64,000 nt of DNA from assembly GCA_020524525.2 (NCBI GenBank), contig CP129018.1, forward strand, positions 3,042,115 through 3,106,114. The letters are read 5' to 3'. Under the pieces are notes generated by a model that saw only the letters and a program-made list of their open reading frames with translations, made no database searches and was not told where the DNA came from. Source of the stretch: Bacillus tianshenii (GTDB taxonomy: Bacteria; Bacillota; Bacilli; Bacillales; Bacillaceae_N). Of the stretch, positions 1 through 10,088 are shown piece after piece (within the stretch, counting starts at the first letter, position 1; each line of letters starts with the position of its first letter). Both the position numbers and the translations under genes were made by a program.

Positions 1-1
1 A

Positions 2-1672
2 TTTAACGGTGAAATCTATAACTATGTTGAGCTTCGAAAGGAATTAGAAGCGAAAGGTCATACGTTCGCAACAGATTCTGATACAGAAACGATTCTTGCC
101 CTGTATGCTGAAGAAGGCCGGGAAGCAGTGAAGAAGCTGCGCGGCATGTTCGGTTTCGTCATTTGGGACAAACAGCAAAAGGAAATTTTCGCTGCTCGTG
201 ACCCGTTCGGCATTAAGCCGTTTTTCTACATGGAGAAGGATGACAAGCTTTTCTTCGGATCAGAAAAGAAAAGCATTCTGACAGCTATGGACGAGGATGA
301 AGTGAACCCAGAAGCATTGCAGCATTATTTTACGTATCAATACGTACCAGACCCACTAAGCTTGTCAAAAAACATTCGCAAGCTTACACCAGGTCACTTT
401 ATTCATAAGAAAATCGACGAGCCAATGACCATTCAGAAATATTGGCAAGCAACGTTCAAACCAGTAAACTTGTCAAAACAAGAAGCGATTAAAGAAATCA
501 AAGACGTCATGTACGATTCTGTAAATGTACATATGCGTAGTGATGTGCCGGTCGGCTCATTCCTTTCAGGTGGCATTGATTCAACTGCGATCGCTTCCAT
601 TGCAAAGGAATTCCACCCTGGCATTAAGACATTCTCTGTCGGCTTTGAACGTGAAGGCTTCAGTGAAGTAGATGTGGCAAAGGAAACAGCGGATAAGCTT
701 GGCGTTGAGAACATTCAATATGTTGTGACACCTGAGGAATATATTCAAGAGCTTCCGAAGATTATGTGGCATATGGATGACCCGCTCGCTGACCCAGCAG
801 CTGTACCGCTCTATTTCGTAGCACGTGAAGCAAGCAAGCATGTGAAAGTTGTTCTCTCAGGTGAAGGGGCAGATGAATTGTTCGGCGGCTATAACATTTA
901 CCGTGAGCCTTATTCATTAAAGATGTTCTCGTACTTGCCTGAACCAGGGAAGAAATTGTTGAAAGCGGTAGCTCAGCAGTTACCTGAAGGCGTTAAAGGA
1001 AAGAGCTTCATCGAGCGCGGTTGTTCAAAGATCGAGGAACGCTATGTCGGAAATGCAAAGATGTTCTTAGAGAACGAAAAGCGCAGCTTAATGAAAGCAT
1101 ACAACCCAAATGCACACTACCAAACAGTCACTGCACCGTTCTATCAGCAAATTAAGCAATATGATGATGTGAATAAAATGCAATTTATCGATATTCATAC
1201 GTGGATGCGCGGCGACATTTTATTGAAAGCAGATAAAATGACAATGGCCCATTCACTAGAGCTGCGTGTTCCATTCCTGGACAAGGAAGTGTTCAACACA
1301 GCTTCTAAGCTTGCACCAGAATTGAAAATCGCCAATAACACAACAAAGTATATTTTACGCGAAGCGATGGCTGAGATTATTCCAGAACACGTCATTAACC
1401 GCAAAAAACTCGGCTTTCCAGTACCAATTCGTCACTGGCTGAAAAATGAGCTGCATGACTGGGCAGTAAACCTGATCAAAGAAAGCAATACAGATCACCT
1501 AATTGAAAAATCAGTCATCCTTAAACTACTCGAAGACCATTGCCAAGACAAATACGATTACAGCCGTAAAATTTGGACAGCTCTCATGTTCATGCTATGG
1601 CATCAAGTCTATATCGAGAAGAAACATTCATTCTTCACCCCTGAAACATCTCGCGAAGAAGTAAAGCAATAA
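2..1672 (+). CDS. asnB: Asparagine synthase (glutamine-hydrolysing), 5'-truncated by window edge
   Basis: Amidotransferase making asparagine from aspartate, glutamine and ATP in the cytosol. The reading frame is open from base 2, so the true start lies before the window; 556 residues are visible and about 50-60 are missing, including the catalytic N-terminal cysteine. Seen directly: the class-II glutamine amidotransferase signature FNGEIYNY at the very beginning, RDPFGIKP further on, then the ATP-pyrophosphatase loop SGGIDSTA near base 570-590 and the LSGEGADELFGGY motif near 860-890, which are standard for the AsnB synthetase domain. The length fits the ~615-residue AsnB/AsnO group of Bacillus. 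Which of the three Bacillus paralogues (AsnB, AsnH, AsnO) it corresponds to cannot be settled here. Confidence 0.93.
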   Translation, partial: FNGEIYNYVELRKELEAKGHTFATDSDTETILALYAEEGREAVKKLRGMFGFVIWDKQQKEIFAARDPFGIKPFFYMEKDDKLFFGSEKKSILTAMDEDEVNPEALQHYFTYQYVPDPLSLSKNIRKLTPGHFIHKKIDEPMTIQKYWQATFKPVNLSKQEAIKEIKDVMYDSVNVHMRSDVPVGSFLSGGIDSTAIASIAKEFHPGIKTFSVGFEREGFSEVDVAKETADKLGVENIQYVVTPEEYIQELPKIMWHMDDPLADPAAVPLYFVAREASKHVKVVLSGEGADELFGGYNIYREPYSLKMFSYLPEPGKKLLKAVAQQLPEGVKGKSFIERGCSKIEERYVGNAKMFLENEKRSLMKAYNPNAHYQTVTAPFYQQIKQYDDVNKMQFIDIHTWMRGDILLKADKMTMAHSLELRVPFLDKEVFNTASKLAPELKIANNTTKYILREAMAEIIPEHVINRKKLGFPVPIRHWLKNELHDWAVNLIKESNTDHLIEKSVILKLLEDHCQDKYDYSRKIWTALMFMLWHQVYIEKKHSFFTPETSREEVKQ

Positions 1673-1692
1673 GAACGTCTACACAAATAGAA

Positions 1693-1723
1693 AAAGAGCG
1701 TATCCATAGTGGGTACGCTCTTT
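1693..1723. terminator. Bidirectional intrinsic terminator
   Basis: A 13-bp stem (AAAGAGCGTATCC paired with GGGTACGCTCTTT, one G-T wobble) and 5-nt loop between the convergent asnB and C39 peptidase genes. It has A-rich and T-rich flanks, so it can serve both strands. Confidence 0.85.
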
Positions 1724-1724
1724 C

Positions 1725-2645
1725 TTATGGTATATAGGTAATTGCCTGCTTGCCCATTTGTTCCCAAGCTTGCTTGAACTCTTTTCGAGGCGCTTTATTA
1801 TTTTTCTTAGGGTGAAGCGGGTCGTTAAAATAAATATATTTGCTGTCATAGCCGGTGATAATGACAGAATGCTCTTTGAACGTTATTTTGATTGGGCCGT
1901 CAGGTGTTTTCCATTTCTGAAAGCTTGATTGTGGAAGTGGTTGATAGGACGTGTTCGTAATCACCCATACAGGCCGGCGTCGACTAACATGATAGAGGAC
2001 CTCTGTAAAACTACCTCCCGTTAAATTCCGCACTTGATTGGGCAAATACTGCTGTGCAAGCTCATAGATTGGCTTATGATAGACACCGTAGCCAGGATTG
2101 TCACGACTATACATATCCCCTACAAATCCATTATTGGGATTACCAAAATATACTTCACCATTTTGAACTTTAAACGGCGTTGCATCCTTCTTCACTTGCT
2201 TCGCAAGTCTCGTCTTGGTCACATCTACCCCAGCATGCTGCAGCATCATTGCTAAGCTTGTTACTTCACAACCACGCGGAAGCTCTGGGTATTGCTGAAT
2301 GAGCGGTGCTTCAAACTTAACACTTTCAGGCAAGTCTTCAGGCTTAATTTCCTTACCATACAGGCGTTCAATCTCGCTCGAAACTTCATACACACCTTCA
2401 TAGCCCTCTCCAGCAAAAATCCCCTCTTCAAGCTCTTGCTCCTCGTTCACCACAGGTAATGAAAGCCGTTCAAACCAGTCTTGTTTAATGGCATGTGTCA
2501 CACCAATTCCGATAAATAACGCGCCGAACAAACCAGCATACACACTAGCAACCTTCCGTAACCGCTTGTCTAACTGTCCCTTTAATATAACCAAAAGCGC
2601 CGAAAGTGACATAAGCGCTGTAATAATAAGCAAAATAATTGTCAT
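1725..2645 (-). CDS. C39-like (BtpA/YvpB-type) papain-fold peptidase, membrane anchored
   Basis: 306-residue protein with two hydrophobic segments (residues 1-22 and about 33-52) followed by an extracytoplasmic cysteine-peptidase-like domain of the Peptidase_C39_2 type. Candidate catalytic residues are visible: Cys126 in RGCEVTSLAMM, His259 in EHSVIITGYD and Asn274/Asp275 in YFNDPL. The start is the ATG at 2645, preceded by AAAGGCGAG at normal distance. It stands alone, convergent with asnB. The family includes Bacillus subtilis YvpB; substrates are not known, and it lacks the ABC module of bacteriocin-processing C39 exporters, so a role in bacteriocin maturation is not supported. Confidence 0.8.
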   Translation of the reverse strand: MTIILLIITALMSLSALLVILKGQLDKRLRKVASVYAGLFGALFIGIGVTHAIKQDWFERLSLPVVNEEQELEEGIFAGEGYEGVYEVSSEIERLYGKEIKPEDLPESVKFEAPLIQQYPELPRGCEVTSLAMMLQHAGVDVTKTRLAKQVKKDATPFKVQNGEVYFGNPNNGFVGDMYSRDNPGYGVYHKPIYELAQQYLPNQVRNLTGGSFTEVLYHVSRRRPVWVITNTSYQPLPQSSFQKWKTPDGPIKITFKEHSVIITGYDSKYIYFNDPLHPKKNNKAPRKEFKQAWEQMGKQAITYIP

Positions 2646-2723
2646 GGCTGTGCTCGCCTTTCATTTTAAAGCTTTTATATGCACATTTTACCAACAAATC
2701 AGCGATGACTCTATTATTTTGCG

Positions 2724-3956
2724 TTAATTCATATTCGGCGCATTCACTTTTTGCTTTAATTTTTCAGCTTTTCGATATGCATTCAGCCAATAGATAATTG
2801 GTAGCAATAGAACAGCCACACATGCAATCCCAATCCAGCCGAATCCGTCCCAAATAAAGCCTGTAACTGTACCACCAGATGCAACACCAATATAATAGCT
2901 GACCAAATAAAGCGATGATGCGCCGCCCTTATGATGCTCTGCCCGCATGTTCACAAGTGCCGCTGCCATGGAATGAGCAATAAAGAAACCAAGACATAAT
3001 ACACACAAACCAACTGAAATAACGAAAACAGAAGGCACCATTGTCAACGCTGAGCCAACTATTAAAATAATCGCCCCAGACATAATAAATGTATTGTGGC
3101 CAATGCGATCAGTAAGCCTTCCAGCAATCGGTGAGCCAATAACCCCCATGGAATACGCAAGATATGTAAGGGAAATTTCCTTTATCGACAATGAAAATGG
3201 CGGCTCTCCTAAGTAAAAGGGTAAGTATGTCCAGATTCCAGTAAATGATGTTTGAAGCGTGATACCAAGTAGAAATGCCGGGATTAGCAATGGATTTGTT
3301 AAATGAACAAACATTCCTGTAAGGTCATCCTTCATACTAGCTGTGCTCGGTTCAAAGCCACGAGACGGCGGCAATTGAAAATAAAATAACAAATAAAACA
3401 CCAAGCCAATCCCAGCCAATACAAGAATAGAAGTCTGCCATGACGTATAATCAGATACAAATCCGACAAGCACCCTGCCGCCCATACCACCAATCGCATT
3501 GGTAGCAATATAAACGGTGATACCAATCCCAACACTGCGTCGCTCAAACTCTTCCCCAATATAAGCAATCGCAGCAGCAGGCAGACCTGCAATGAAAAAC
3601 CCTTGGATAAATCGAAAAACAAGAATAAGCCAAAATGACGATAAAAATGGAATAATAAATAACGGAAGAATTGAGAGCAGCAATGTCACCTTCATTAAAC
3701 CTACCCTGCCGCTCCGATCAGATAAAAAGCCAAAATACAATAATCCACAAATCATCGATAATACGGATAATGACAGTGATAAACTAGCCGTTGTCGGTGA
3801 AATATGAAACTCCTTAACAAAAGCCGGCAAAATCGGATGTACCATATATAAATTTGAAAATGTCAAAATAGAAGCGACTCCTAGTGCAGAAAGCGCCATC
3901 CAAAATTTTCGGTCACGCGGTGTATACTTCTCAGTAGTAGCCACCCCTTGTACCAT
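2724..3956 (-). CDS. Major facilitator superfamily transporter (YnfM-like)
   Basis: 410-residue polytopic membrane protein with about twelve hydrophobic segments and the MFS motif A, GFLSDRSGRVGL, at residues 76-87 in the loop between helices 2 and 3. A second degenerate copy (GRLTDRIGHN) sits in the C-terminal half, as expected from the internal duplication of the family. It probably works as a proton-driven drug or metabolite exporter. The sequence looks like the YnfM/arabinose-efflux-like group, but the substrate cannot be read from it. The start ATG at 3956 has GAAGGAAGTG upstream. It appears monocistronic; its stop is 78 bases before the start of the peptidase gene on the same strand, so read-through is possible. 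Confidence 0.85.
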   Translation of the reverse strand: MVQGVATTEKYTPRDRKFWMALSALGVASILTFSNLYMVHPILPAFVKEFHISPTTASLSLSLSVLSMICGLLYFGFLSDRSGRVGLMKVTLLLSILPLFIIPFLSSFWLILVFRFIQGFFIAGLPAAAIAYIGEEFERRSVGIGITVYIATNAIGGMGGRVLVGFVSDYTSWQTSILVLAGIGLVFYLLFYFQLPPSRGFEPSTASMKDDLTGMFVHLTNPLLIPAFLLGITLQTSFTGIWTYLPFYLGEPPFSLSIKEISLTYLAYSMGVIGSPIAGRLTDRIGHNTFIMSGAIILIVGSALTMVPSVFVISVGLCVLCLGFFIAHSMAAALVNMRAEHHKGGASSLYLVSYYIGVASGGTVTGFIWDGFGWIGIACVAVLLLPIIYWLNAYRKAEKLKQKVNAPNMN

Positions 3957-4132
3957 CGTCTTTCACTTCCTTCAATGTTCAAATTTTCGAAAAATATTAT
4001 CCTTATTTTCAACCTAAATGAATAGGAATTCAAGGATAATTCCCTAATCCAGCCAATTTCACACAAAAACAACAATCAATTAAAGTTTTTTAGCATAATA
4101 GCATACTGTTCCTTACCTTTCATTACAGCAAA

Positions 4133-4161
4133 AAAGCTGACGCAATTCATACGTCAGCTTT
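4133..4161 (-). terminator. Intrinsic terminator of the RND efflux operon
   Basis: Perfect 10-bp stem (AAAGCTGACG with CGTCAGCTTT) and 9-nt loop, followed on the minus strand by a T-run. It lies 7 bases after the TolC-family gene. Confidence 0.8.
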
Positions 4162-4168
4162 CCTTTGA

Positions 4169-5437
4169 TTATTGAGGAGCTCCGCCTGATGCACCAGGCA
4201 TGTAGCCTTCTTTAAATAAACGGAATTCCTCTTTCAGAACGGCATATTCTTTTTGTTTGTTTAAGATTTGTAAACGTGCTTGCTGAACCTGCAAACGTAC
4301 TTGCTCAACATCTGTTAAAGTAATTAAGCCTTTGTCATACGTTTTCTTCGTTCCTTCATATAACTCTTCAGCAATCTTCAAATTTTCTTTATATAGCTTT
4401 AATTCTTCATGCATGCTATCAAATTGAGCAGCATAACGGTAGCTTAGTAGCTCTAGGCGGTCTTTCTGTTGAAGCAGCTTCACTTCTGCTTCATCTAATT
4501 CTTCAGAATAATAGTCTTGAAGCTCGTCTTCTGCTTTACTGCGGCCACTTTTCGCCTCATCATATTGGTCTTCAGCCATTGCTAGCTGTGCTTGGGCAGA
4601 ACCAAGCTTTTGAGTTAGTTCTTGAATAAGCGCCGGGTCAGGCGTTGGACTTGCCTTCGCTTGCTGTAGTGCTGCTTCTGTTTGTTGAACAGCTTTTTCC
4701 GCTGCGTCAATTTGTTTTTCATATTGGTCTTCGCCAGGTACCTTTAAGTTTTCTGCATCATCAATAATTTCCTCGTAGGTTGCCACTGCTGTATTAAGCG
4801 GAATTAAGGAATCATGTTCTTTTAGAACTTTTTCTGTTGTTTTGCTCGGTAAGTATTCTCCTTGATTAAGAAGGGAGAATTCCGGAACGCGAACTTGCAT
4901 TTCTTTTGTAATTGAATTTTTCAAGCTTTGATTCAGCTTATATTTCATTGTCTTCAGATCGTCCTGCATGCCTTCTACTTCTGCTTTGGCATTGTTCACT
5001 TTCATCTCGGCCTGAATTAAATCCATTTCACTTACAATTCCACGCTTACGTTTACTGAAGGTAATGTTATATTCACTATCAGCTAACTCTACGTTTTGCT
5101 TCTTCACTTTTAAGCTTTCATTTAACATCCAGTAGTTATAAAGGTCATCATAAGCTGACATTTCGGCTTGAAGTTTTGTTTGAATATCTTGGTAGTCATT
5201 ACTTTTCGCTTGTAGCTCTTCAAGCTCATCTGAAAAGTTTGATTGAAACTGCTTTGTTTTCGAAGAAAGCTCTGTCTCATTTCCTGCTGTAATCTGTGTA
5301 TTATAGTCTTGTGTTTTGATTTTTTGGACAGCACTTTCAACATTGTAGGTTTGCACCTCATCTGCTGTTGACAAAGACGATGACACAGGAATAAGCATTG
5401 CCGCTGCTAATAATCCAACTGCTGTTCGTTTCTTCAT
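4169..5437 (-). CDS. Exported TolC-family (OEP-like) coiled-coil protein
   Basis: 422-residue secreted protein. The start is the ATG at 5437, with AAAGGTGG seven bases upstream and a typical signal peptide (MKKRTAVGLLAAAMLIP, cleavage near SSLSTA). The mature part is almost entirely helical and shows the two OEP-like repeats of TolC: one around residues 115-180 and one near the C-terminus with YDKGLITLTDVEQVRLQVQQ, the TolC turn-and-helix signature. A charged Gln/Glu/Lys coiled coil separates them. No stretch resembling the outer-membrane beta-barrel strands is evident. It is the last gene of the TetR-MFP-RND operon, which links it to that pump. TolC proteins normally cross an outer membrane that Bacillaceae lack, so here it may span the wall or S-layer; that is inference. 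Confidence 0.75.
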   Translation of the reverse strand: MKKRTAVGLLAAAMLIPVSSSLSTADEVQTYNVESAVQKIKTQDYNTQITAGNETELSSKTKQFQSNFSDELEELQAKSNDYQDIQTKLQAEMSAYDDLYNYWMLNESLKVKKQNVELADSEYNITFSKRKRGIVSEMDLIQAEMKVNNAKAEVEGMQDDLKTMKYKLNQSLKNSITKEMQVRVPEFSLLNQGEYLPSKTTEKVLKEHDSLIPLNTAVATYEEIIDDAENLKVPGEDQYEKQIDAAEKAVQQTEAALQQAKASPTPDPALIQELTQKLGSAQAQLAMAEDQYDEAKSGRSKAEDELQDYYSEELDEAEVKLLQQKDRLELLSYRYAAQFDSMHEELKLYKENLKIAEELYEGTKKTYDKGLITLTDVEQVRLQVQQARLQILNKQKEYAVLKEEFRLFKEGYMPGASGGAPQ

Positions 5438-5497
5438 GGTATCCACCTTTCTTAATTGCCCCCTCTTAAGGGGAAGCAAGGCACGATAGCCTTGCTC

Positions 5498-8400
5498 TTA
5501 ATTAACTGGTAAATCATTATTTTTCGCTTGCTTCTTTTTACGACGCTTTGTAAATAATCCTTTGAACCAACGTGCGGTATCATCGACATATGTGTACATC
5601 ACTGGAATTAACAACAGTGTAAAGAAAGTTGAGGTTGTTAATCCAAAGATGATTACAACGGCAAGTGGAATTTGCGACTCTCCGCCTTCTCCAAATCCTA
5701 ACGCAAGCGGTACCATCCCTAGTACGGTCGTTAACACAGTCATTAGAATCGGTCGTAAACGGCTCGGACCTGCTTTTAAAATCGCTTCAGCCCGGTCGAA
5801 TCCTCGCTCACGTAGAATATTAATGTAATCCACTAACACAATCGCGTTATTTACAACGATACCGGCGAGCATAATAATCCCGATAAATGCTGGAATACTA
5901 AACGGCTGACCTGACACGAACAGCCCTACTAATACCCCGACAAGCATCGTCGGCATGGAGAACATAATAATAAACGGATAGACAAATGATTCAAACTGAA
6001 CTGCCATTACCGTATATACAAGGAAGATTGAGAAAATCAATGCTAACGCAAGATTCTGGAAAGATTCTTGCATATCTTCTGATTGACCACCAATTTGATA
6101 GTCATAGCCATCAGGAAAGTTCATGCCTTCAAGCGCACGTTTCACTTCCGCTGTGACACTTCCTAAATCTCGCCCCTCTACACCAGCTGTCACTTGTACT
6201 TGACGCTGCTGATTTTCGCGGTTAATTTGCGCTGGACCTTTGATTTGCTCTAATTCTGCAACTGCTGAAAGTGGAATCATCGTCCCGTTTTGTGTACGAA
6301 TCTTTAATTGTTCTAAATCACTAATGGCTGAACGCTCCTCTTCTGGAAGTAGGACACGTACATTAAACTCATCGCCGCCCTCTCGATAGAGAGTTGCGAT
6401 TTTACCGTTAAAGGCTAGTTCAACCTCACTCATAATTTGTTGATACGTGAGACCAAATTTCGAAGCAATTTCACGATTCACTGTTACGTTAATTTCTGGT
6501 CTGCCTTCAGAAGCAGAGCTTTCTGGGTTTTGGACCCCTTTAATATCCTCTAGCAACCACACAACTTGGTCACCGATTTCTGTTAACACTTCTTGCTCTG
6601 GACCACGAAGATTAATTGAAATCGGATCTCCTGTGCCAAGCCCAGCTTCCATTTCAGAAACCGTAATTTCTGCTCCTGGAATATCTGCGACACGCTCTTT
6701 CATTTCACTTACAAATTGCTGTGTTGTCATTTCTCGCTGCTCAGGGTCAACCAATAAGATTTGGAAGCTTCCTTTATTTGCGCTAGCTGAAAGCCCTGTG
6801 TTCACATCCGTTGCGATTGAAAGATAGCTTGTTTGAATAACCTTCTCATAAGACTCCATCTCTTGGGTAATCTGGGCTGCAACTGCTTCCGTCGTTTCAA
6901 TCTTAGAGCCTGACGGTGTTTCCAAATCAATTTGTACCTGTCCTTGGTCAGAAGCTGGAATAAATTCCGTACCAATTTGCGGAGCAACGGCAAAGCTTCC
7001 GACAACTGCTAGTACTGTAACGAGAATCGTTGTTTTACGATGCCCGAGCACCCAGTTCAACAATCGCTCATAGACTTTGTTGATTTTACCAAATATGCGG
7101 ACAAACCAACCTTTCTGTTCCTTCTCTGCCTTAATCGGCTTCCGCAAAAGCTGCGACGATAACATCGGTATTAATGTTAACGAAACAACGAGTGAAGCAA
7201 TCAATGAAAAAGAAACAGTCAATGCCAATGGCGTAAATAGCTCAGAGGCAATTCCATCAACGAACACGATTGGCAAGAATACGACTAAGCTTGTCGTCGT
7301 AGAAGCGATAACTGCTGATGCCAATTCTGAAGCACCTTTCATTGCCGCTTCCTTAATCGAAGCGCCGTCTTGCCTGTAACTAAAGACATTCTCGAGAATA
7401 ACGATCGAGCTGTCGACCATCATCCCAATTCCTAACGCCAATCCACCCATCGTCAGGATATTAACTGTCTCACCTGTAAAATACATCAACGTAAATGTAG
7501 CGATAATCGCAATTGGGATTGACATTCCGACAACAAGCGTTGCGCGGATACTTCGTAAGAACAAGAACAAGACGAAGACGGCTAATGCACCACCAACAAT
7601 CATGTTTGTCGTTACTGATTTAATTGAATCACGAATAAATGTTGACGTATCAAACACGACAGAAAGCTCGACGCCTTCTGGTAAGTCTTCATTAATCTCA
7701 TCCATCGCTTCAAGCAACGCATCCGCAACTTCAATTGTATTGCCATCTGATTGCTTAAGCGCTGAAAGAACAATCGATTCTTCCCCGTTCACTTTCGAGA
7801 TTGTTTGAACATCTTTATATGTATCAATGATCGTAGCAACCTCTTCAAGCTTTATTTCTCCACCTTGTGGCAATGGAATGATCGCATCGCGAATATCGTC
7901 AACCGATTCGAATTCCCCTTCAACACGAATTTGCAGCTCTTGGCTCCCTTTGGAAATAACGCCTGCTGAAGTGGACACATTCTCAGCGCCAATAGCTTGA
8001 ACAATTTGTGAAGACGTTAACCGATATTGGGCAAGCTTTCCTGAATCAAGTTCGACTTGAATTTCTCTTGTTTTCCCACCATCGATTGAAACAGATGCAA
8101 CACCTTCTGCACGCTCTAAGTACGGCTGTACTTGGTTTTCCGCAATAAGCTGAAGCTTCTCAGGTTTATCCCCTGTTAACCCCATATACATGACTGGGAT
8201 TTGTTGAGGGTCAAAGCGCAGAACAGATGGGTCATTTGCATCTTCTGGGAGAGCGCCTTTCACTTGGTCTACCTTCTCACGCACTTCAATCAATGCGTTA
8301 TCTAAGTCTGTCCCAGTTGAAAATTGCAAGATTACAAGTGATGAATTTGGCTGTGACCGAGATTGCACCGTTTCAACACCTTCAATTGCTGAGACGGAGG

Positions 8401-8605
8401 ATTCAACCGGCTTACTAATTAACTTCTCAACTTCTTCCGGTGCTGCGCCAGGATAACTTGTCGCAACAACAGCAATCGGAAAATCAACGTCTGGATATAA
8501 ATCAACTGCTAAATCTCTTAACGAAACAAGTCCAAGGGCAATGACGGCAAGCACGATCATAATTACCCCAACTGGACGTTTTACGGAAACATCAACAAGT
8601 TTCAA
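5498..8605 (-). CDS. swrC: RND-family efflux transporter (SwrC/YerP-like, AcrB fold)
   Basis: 1035-residue inner-membrane proton-driven exporter with the AcrB layout: TM1 near residues 12-30, a large extracytoplasmic loop, TM2-6 from about 330, a second loop and TM8-12 from about 860. The helix-4 motif LGIGMMVDSSIVILENVF carries the proton-relay region typical of hydrophobe/amphiphile exporters. The TTG start at 8605 has a perfect AGGAGG seven bases upstream. Its start follows the MFP stop by only 2 bases, so the two are translationally coupled. Bacillus SwrC (about 1065 residues) exports surfactin and also sits beside a TetR regulator (YerO), which suggests lipopeptide or amphiphile export. 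Unlike B. subtilis swrC, this operon also encodes MFP and TolC-like partners. Confidence 0.9.
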   Translation of the reverse strand: MKLVDVSVKRPVGVIMIVLAVIALGLVSLRDLAVDLYPDVDFPIAVVATSYPGAAPEEVEKLISKPVESSVSAIEGVETVQSRSQPNSSLVILQFSTGTDLDNALIEVREKVDQVKGALPEDANDPSVLRFDPQQIPVMYMGLTGDKPEKLQLIAENQVQPYLERAEGVASVSIDGGKTREIQVELDSGKLAQYRLTSSQIVQAIGAENVSTSAGVISKGSQELQIRVEGEFESVDDIRDAIIPLPQGGEIKLEEVATIIDTYKDVQTISKVNGEESIVLSALKQSDGNTIEVADALLEAMDEINEDLPEGVELSVVFDTSTFIRDSIKSVTTNMIVGGALAVFVLFLFLRSIRATLVVGMSIPIAIIATFTLMYFTGETVNILTMGGLALGIGMMVDSSIVILENVFSYRQDGASIKEAAMKGASELASAVIASTTTSLVVFLPIVFVDGIASELFTPLALTVSFSLIASLVVSLTLIPMLSSQLLRKPIKAEKEQKGWFVRIFGKINKVYERLLNWVLGHRKTTILVTVLAVVGSFAVAPQIGTEFIPASDQGQVQIDLETPSGSKIETTEAVAAQITQEMESYEKVIQTSYLSIATDVNTGLSASANKGSFQILLVDPEQREMTTQQFVSEMKERVADIPGAEITVSEMEAGLGTGDPISINLRGPEQEVLTEIGDQVVWLLEDIKGVQNPESSASEGRPEINVTVNREIASKFGLTYQQIMSEVELAFNGKIATLYREGGDEFNVRVLLPEEERSAISDLEQLKIRTQNGTMIPLSAVAELEQIKGPAQINRENQQRQVQVTAGVEGRDLGSVTAEVKRALEGMNFPDGYDYQIGGQSEDMQESFQNLALALIFSIFLVYTVMAVQFESFVYPFIIMFSMPTMLVGVLVGLFVSGQPFSIPAFIGIIMLAGIVVNNAIVLVDYINILRERGFDRAEAILKAGPSRLRPILMTVLTTVLGMVPLALGFGEGGESQIPLAVVIIFGLTTSTFFTLLLIPVMYTYVDDTARWFKGLFTKRRKKKQAKNNDLPVN

Positions 8606-8607
8606 CG

Positions 8608-10044
8608 TTAATCCTCCTTAATAACCTTCACTAGGTTACCGTCTGCGAGGGTGTTCTGCCCTTTGATGACTATTTGTTCGTTTGGTTGTAATTCCCCACG
8701 TACTGCGGTCCAATCTGTTTGGGTCTTAATCACTTCAACTTTCTTCGCAACTGCCTTGCCGTCCTTAATAGTGAAGACAATTTGCTCGGCACCATTATCA
8801 ATCACTGCATCTGTCGGTACAAGCAATGTATCTTTCACAAGCACTTCATCAATAATGAATTTTGCTACCATTCCCGGCTTAATCGCTTGGCCGCTGTTTG
8901 GTACTGTCGCTTCTACTTCATAGAGACCAGCTTCGTTTGCAACTGATGCAATATATGAAATTTTACCGTTAAAATCCTTATCGATTGATGGAATTTGAAT
9001 TCGGATTTGTTGATTCTTCTTGAAAAGCATTAATTGGTCTGCACTGACCGTTGCTTGAATCACAATCGGGTTAAGCGACACAACTGTGACAACAGGAGCT
9101 TGAGATGTAACCGTATCCCCAGCCTTCGCGCCTACTTGGACTACTTCACCTGATTGAGTTGCGCGAATAATTGTATCATCAATGCGGTCTTTCGCTTGAG
9201 CAATTTGTACTTGGGCTTGTTCGACGCTAATTTGTGCCTGCTTCATCCCAACTTGAGCTTCTGAAAGTGTTTCTTTCGCATTCTTCACACCAAGCTCTGC
9301 CTGGTTGTATGACGCCTCGCTATTTTGCTCTCCAAGCTTGCCTTGTTCGTATTTAAGGCGAGCTGTTTTTTCTGCGATTGCTGCTTGTTCATATTCCTTT
9401 AAAGCCACTGCGCCTTCTTCATACAGTTCTTTCATACGCTCAGCATTTTGCTTCGCATCTTCCCATTGAATCTTTAATGTTTCAAGATCAATTTCTGACT
9501 GTGTATACGACTTTTCTTGCGGCTGCGCATCAGGATTGCTGTTTAATTCAGCTTGTTGTTGCTCCTTTGTTTTCTTTTCTTTATTAGGGTTCACGCTAAG
9601 CTCTGCTTGACGCAGTGATAGCTTTGCATTTTCTAAGCCATTTTCAGCTCTATTCTTCGCAATTTTAGCCGTTTCAAGCTGTGTACGAGCTTGGTCAAGT
9701 GCCACTTGTTGTAGCTTTAATTGATGTTGTAAGTCAGAGCCTTCGACTTTTCCAATGACTTGGCCTTTGTTTACCCAATCACCTTTTGCTACATTTAAGC
9801 TTAATAATTCTCCAGCTATTTTCGGATATACCTCAACCTGCGTATCGGCTTTCGCCTGGCCGACTATTTCATTTTCTGTTTGCAAATTCCCTTTCTTAAT
9901 TACAGCTATTTTGACAGGTGTTTCTTTTTTCACATTCTCATCAGCTGTTGTGCTCGCTTTTTCAGCACCACACCCTGCTAACACGAGAACAACTGCCGTC
10001 ATGACCAATAAGCTGCTCTTGAAACGATTCTGTATCTTTTTCAC
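8608..10044 (-). CDS. Membrane-fusion (HlyD/AcrA-type) lipoprotein of the RND pump
   Basis: 478-residue periplasmic-adaptor-type protein anchored as a lipoprotein: N-terminal lipobox VLAGC at residues 21-25. It has a biotinyl-lipoyl half-motif near residues 70-90 (VEVYPKIAGELLSLNVAKGDWV), then a very long alpha-helical hairpin of Gln/Ala/Glu repeats (about residues 110-300), and the returning lipoyl half and beta-barrel domain with KAGDTVTSQAPVV. GTG start at 10044 with GGGAG upstream. Second gene of the operon, between the TetR regulator (44-bp gap) and the RND pump. The hairpin is longer than in many AcrA proteins, which would help reach the TolC-like partner; that point is inference. Confidence 0.88.
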   Translation of the reverse strand: MKKIQNRFKSSLLVMTAVVLVLAGCGAEKASTTADENVKKETPVKIAVIKKGNLQTENEIVGQAKADTQVEVYPKIAGELLSLNVAKGDWVNKGQVIGKVEGSDLQHQLKLQQVALDQARTQLETAKIAKNRAENGLENAKLSLRQAELSVNPNKEKKTKEQQQAELNSNPDAQPQEKSYTQSEIDLETLKIQWEDAKQNAERMKELYEEGAVALKEYEQAAIAEKTARLKYEQGKLGEQNSEASYNQAELGVKNAKETLSEAQVGMKQAQISVEQAQVQIAQAKDRIDDTIIRATQSGEVVQVGAKAGDTVTSQAPVVTVVSLNPIVIQATVSADQLMLFKKNQQIRIQIPSIDKDFNGKISYIASVANEAGLYEVEATVPNSGQAIKPGMVAKFIIDEVLVKDTLLVPTDAVIDNGAEQIVFTIKDGKAVAKKVEVIKTQTDWTAVRGELQPNEQIVIKGQNTLADGNLVKVIKED

Positions 10045-10088
10045 TTTTTTTACTCCCTTCTATTCCCTTTATATGTAACGATTGAAAG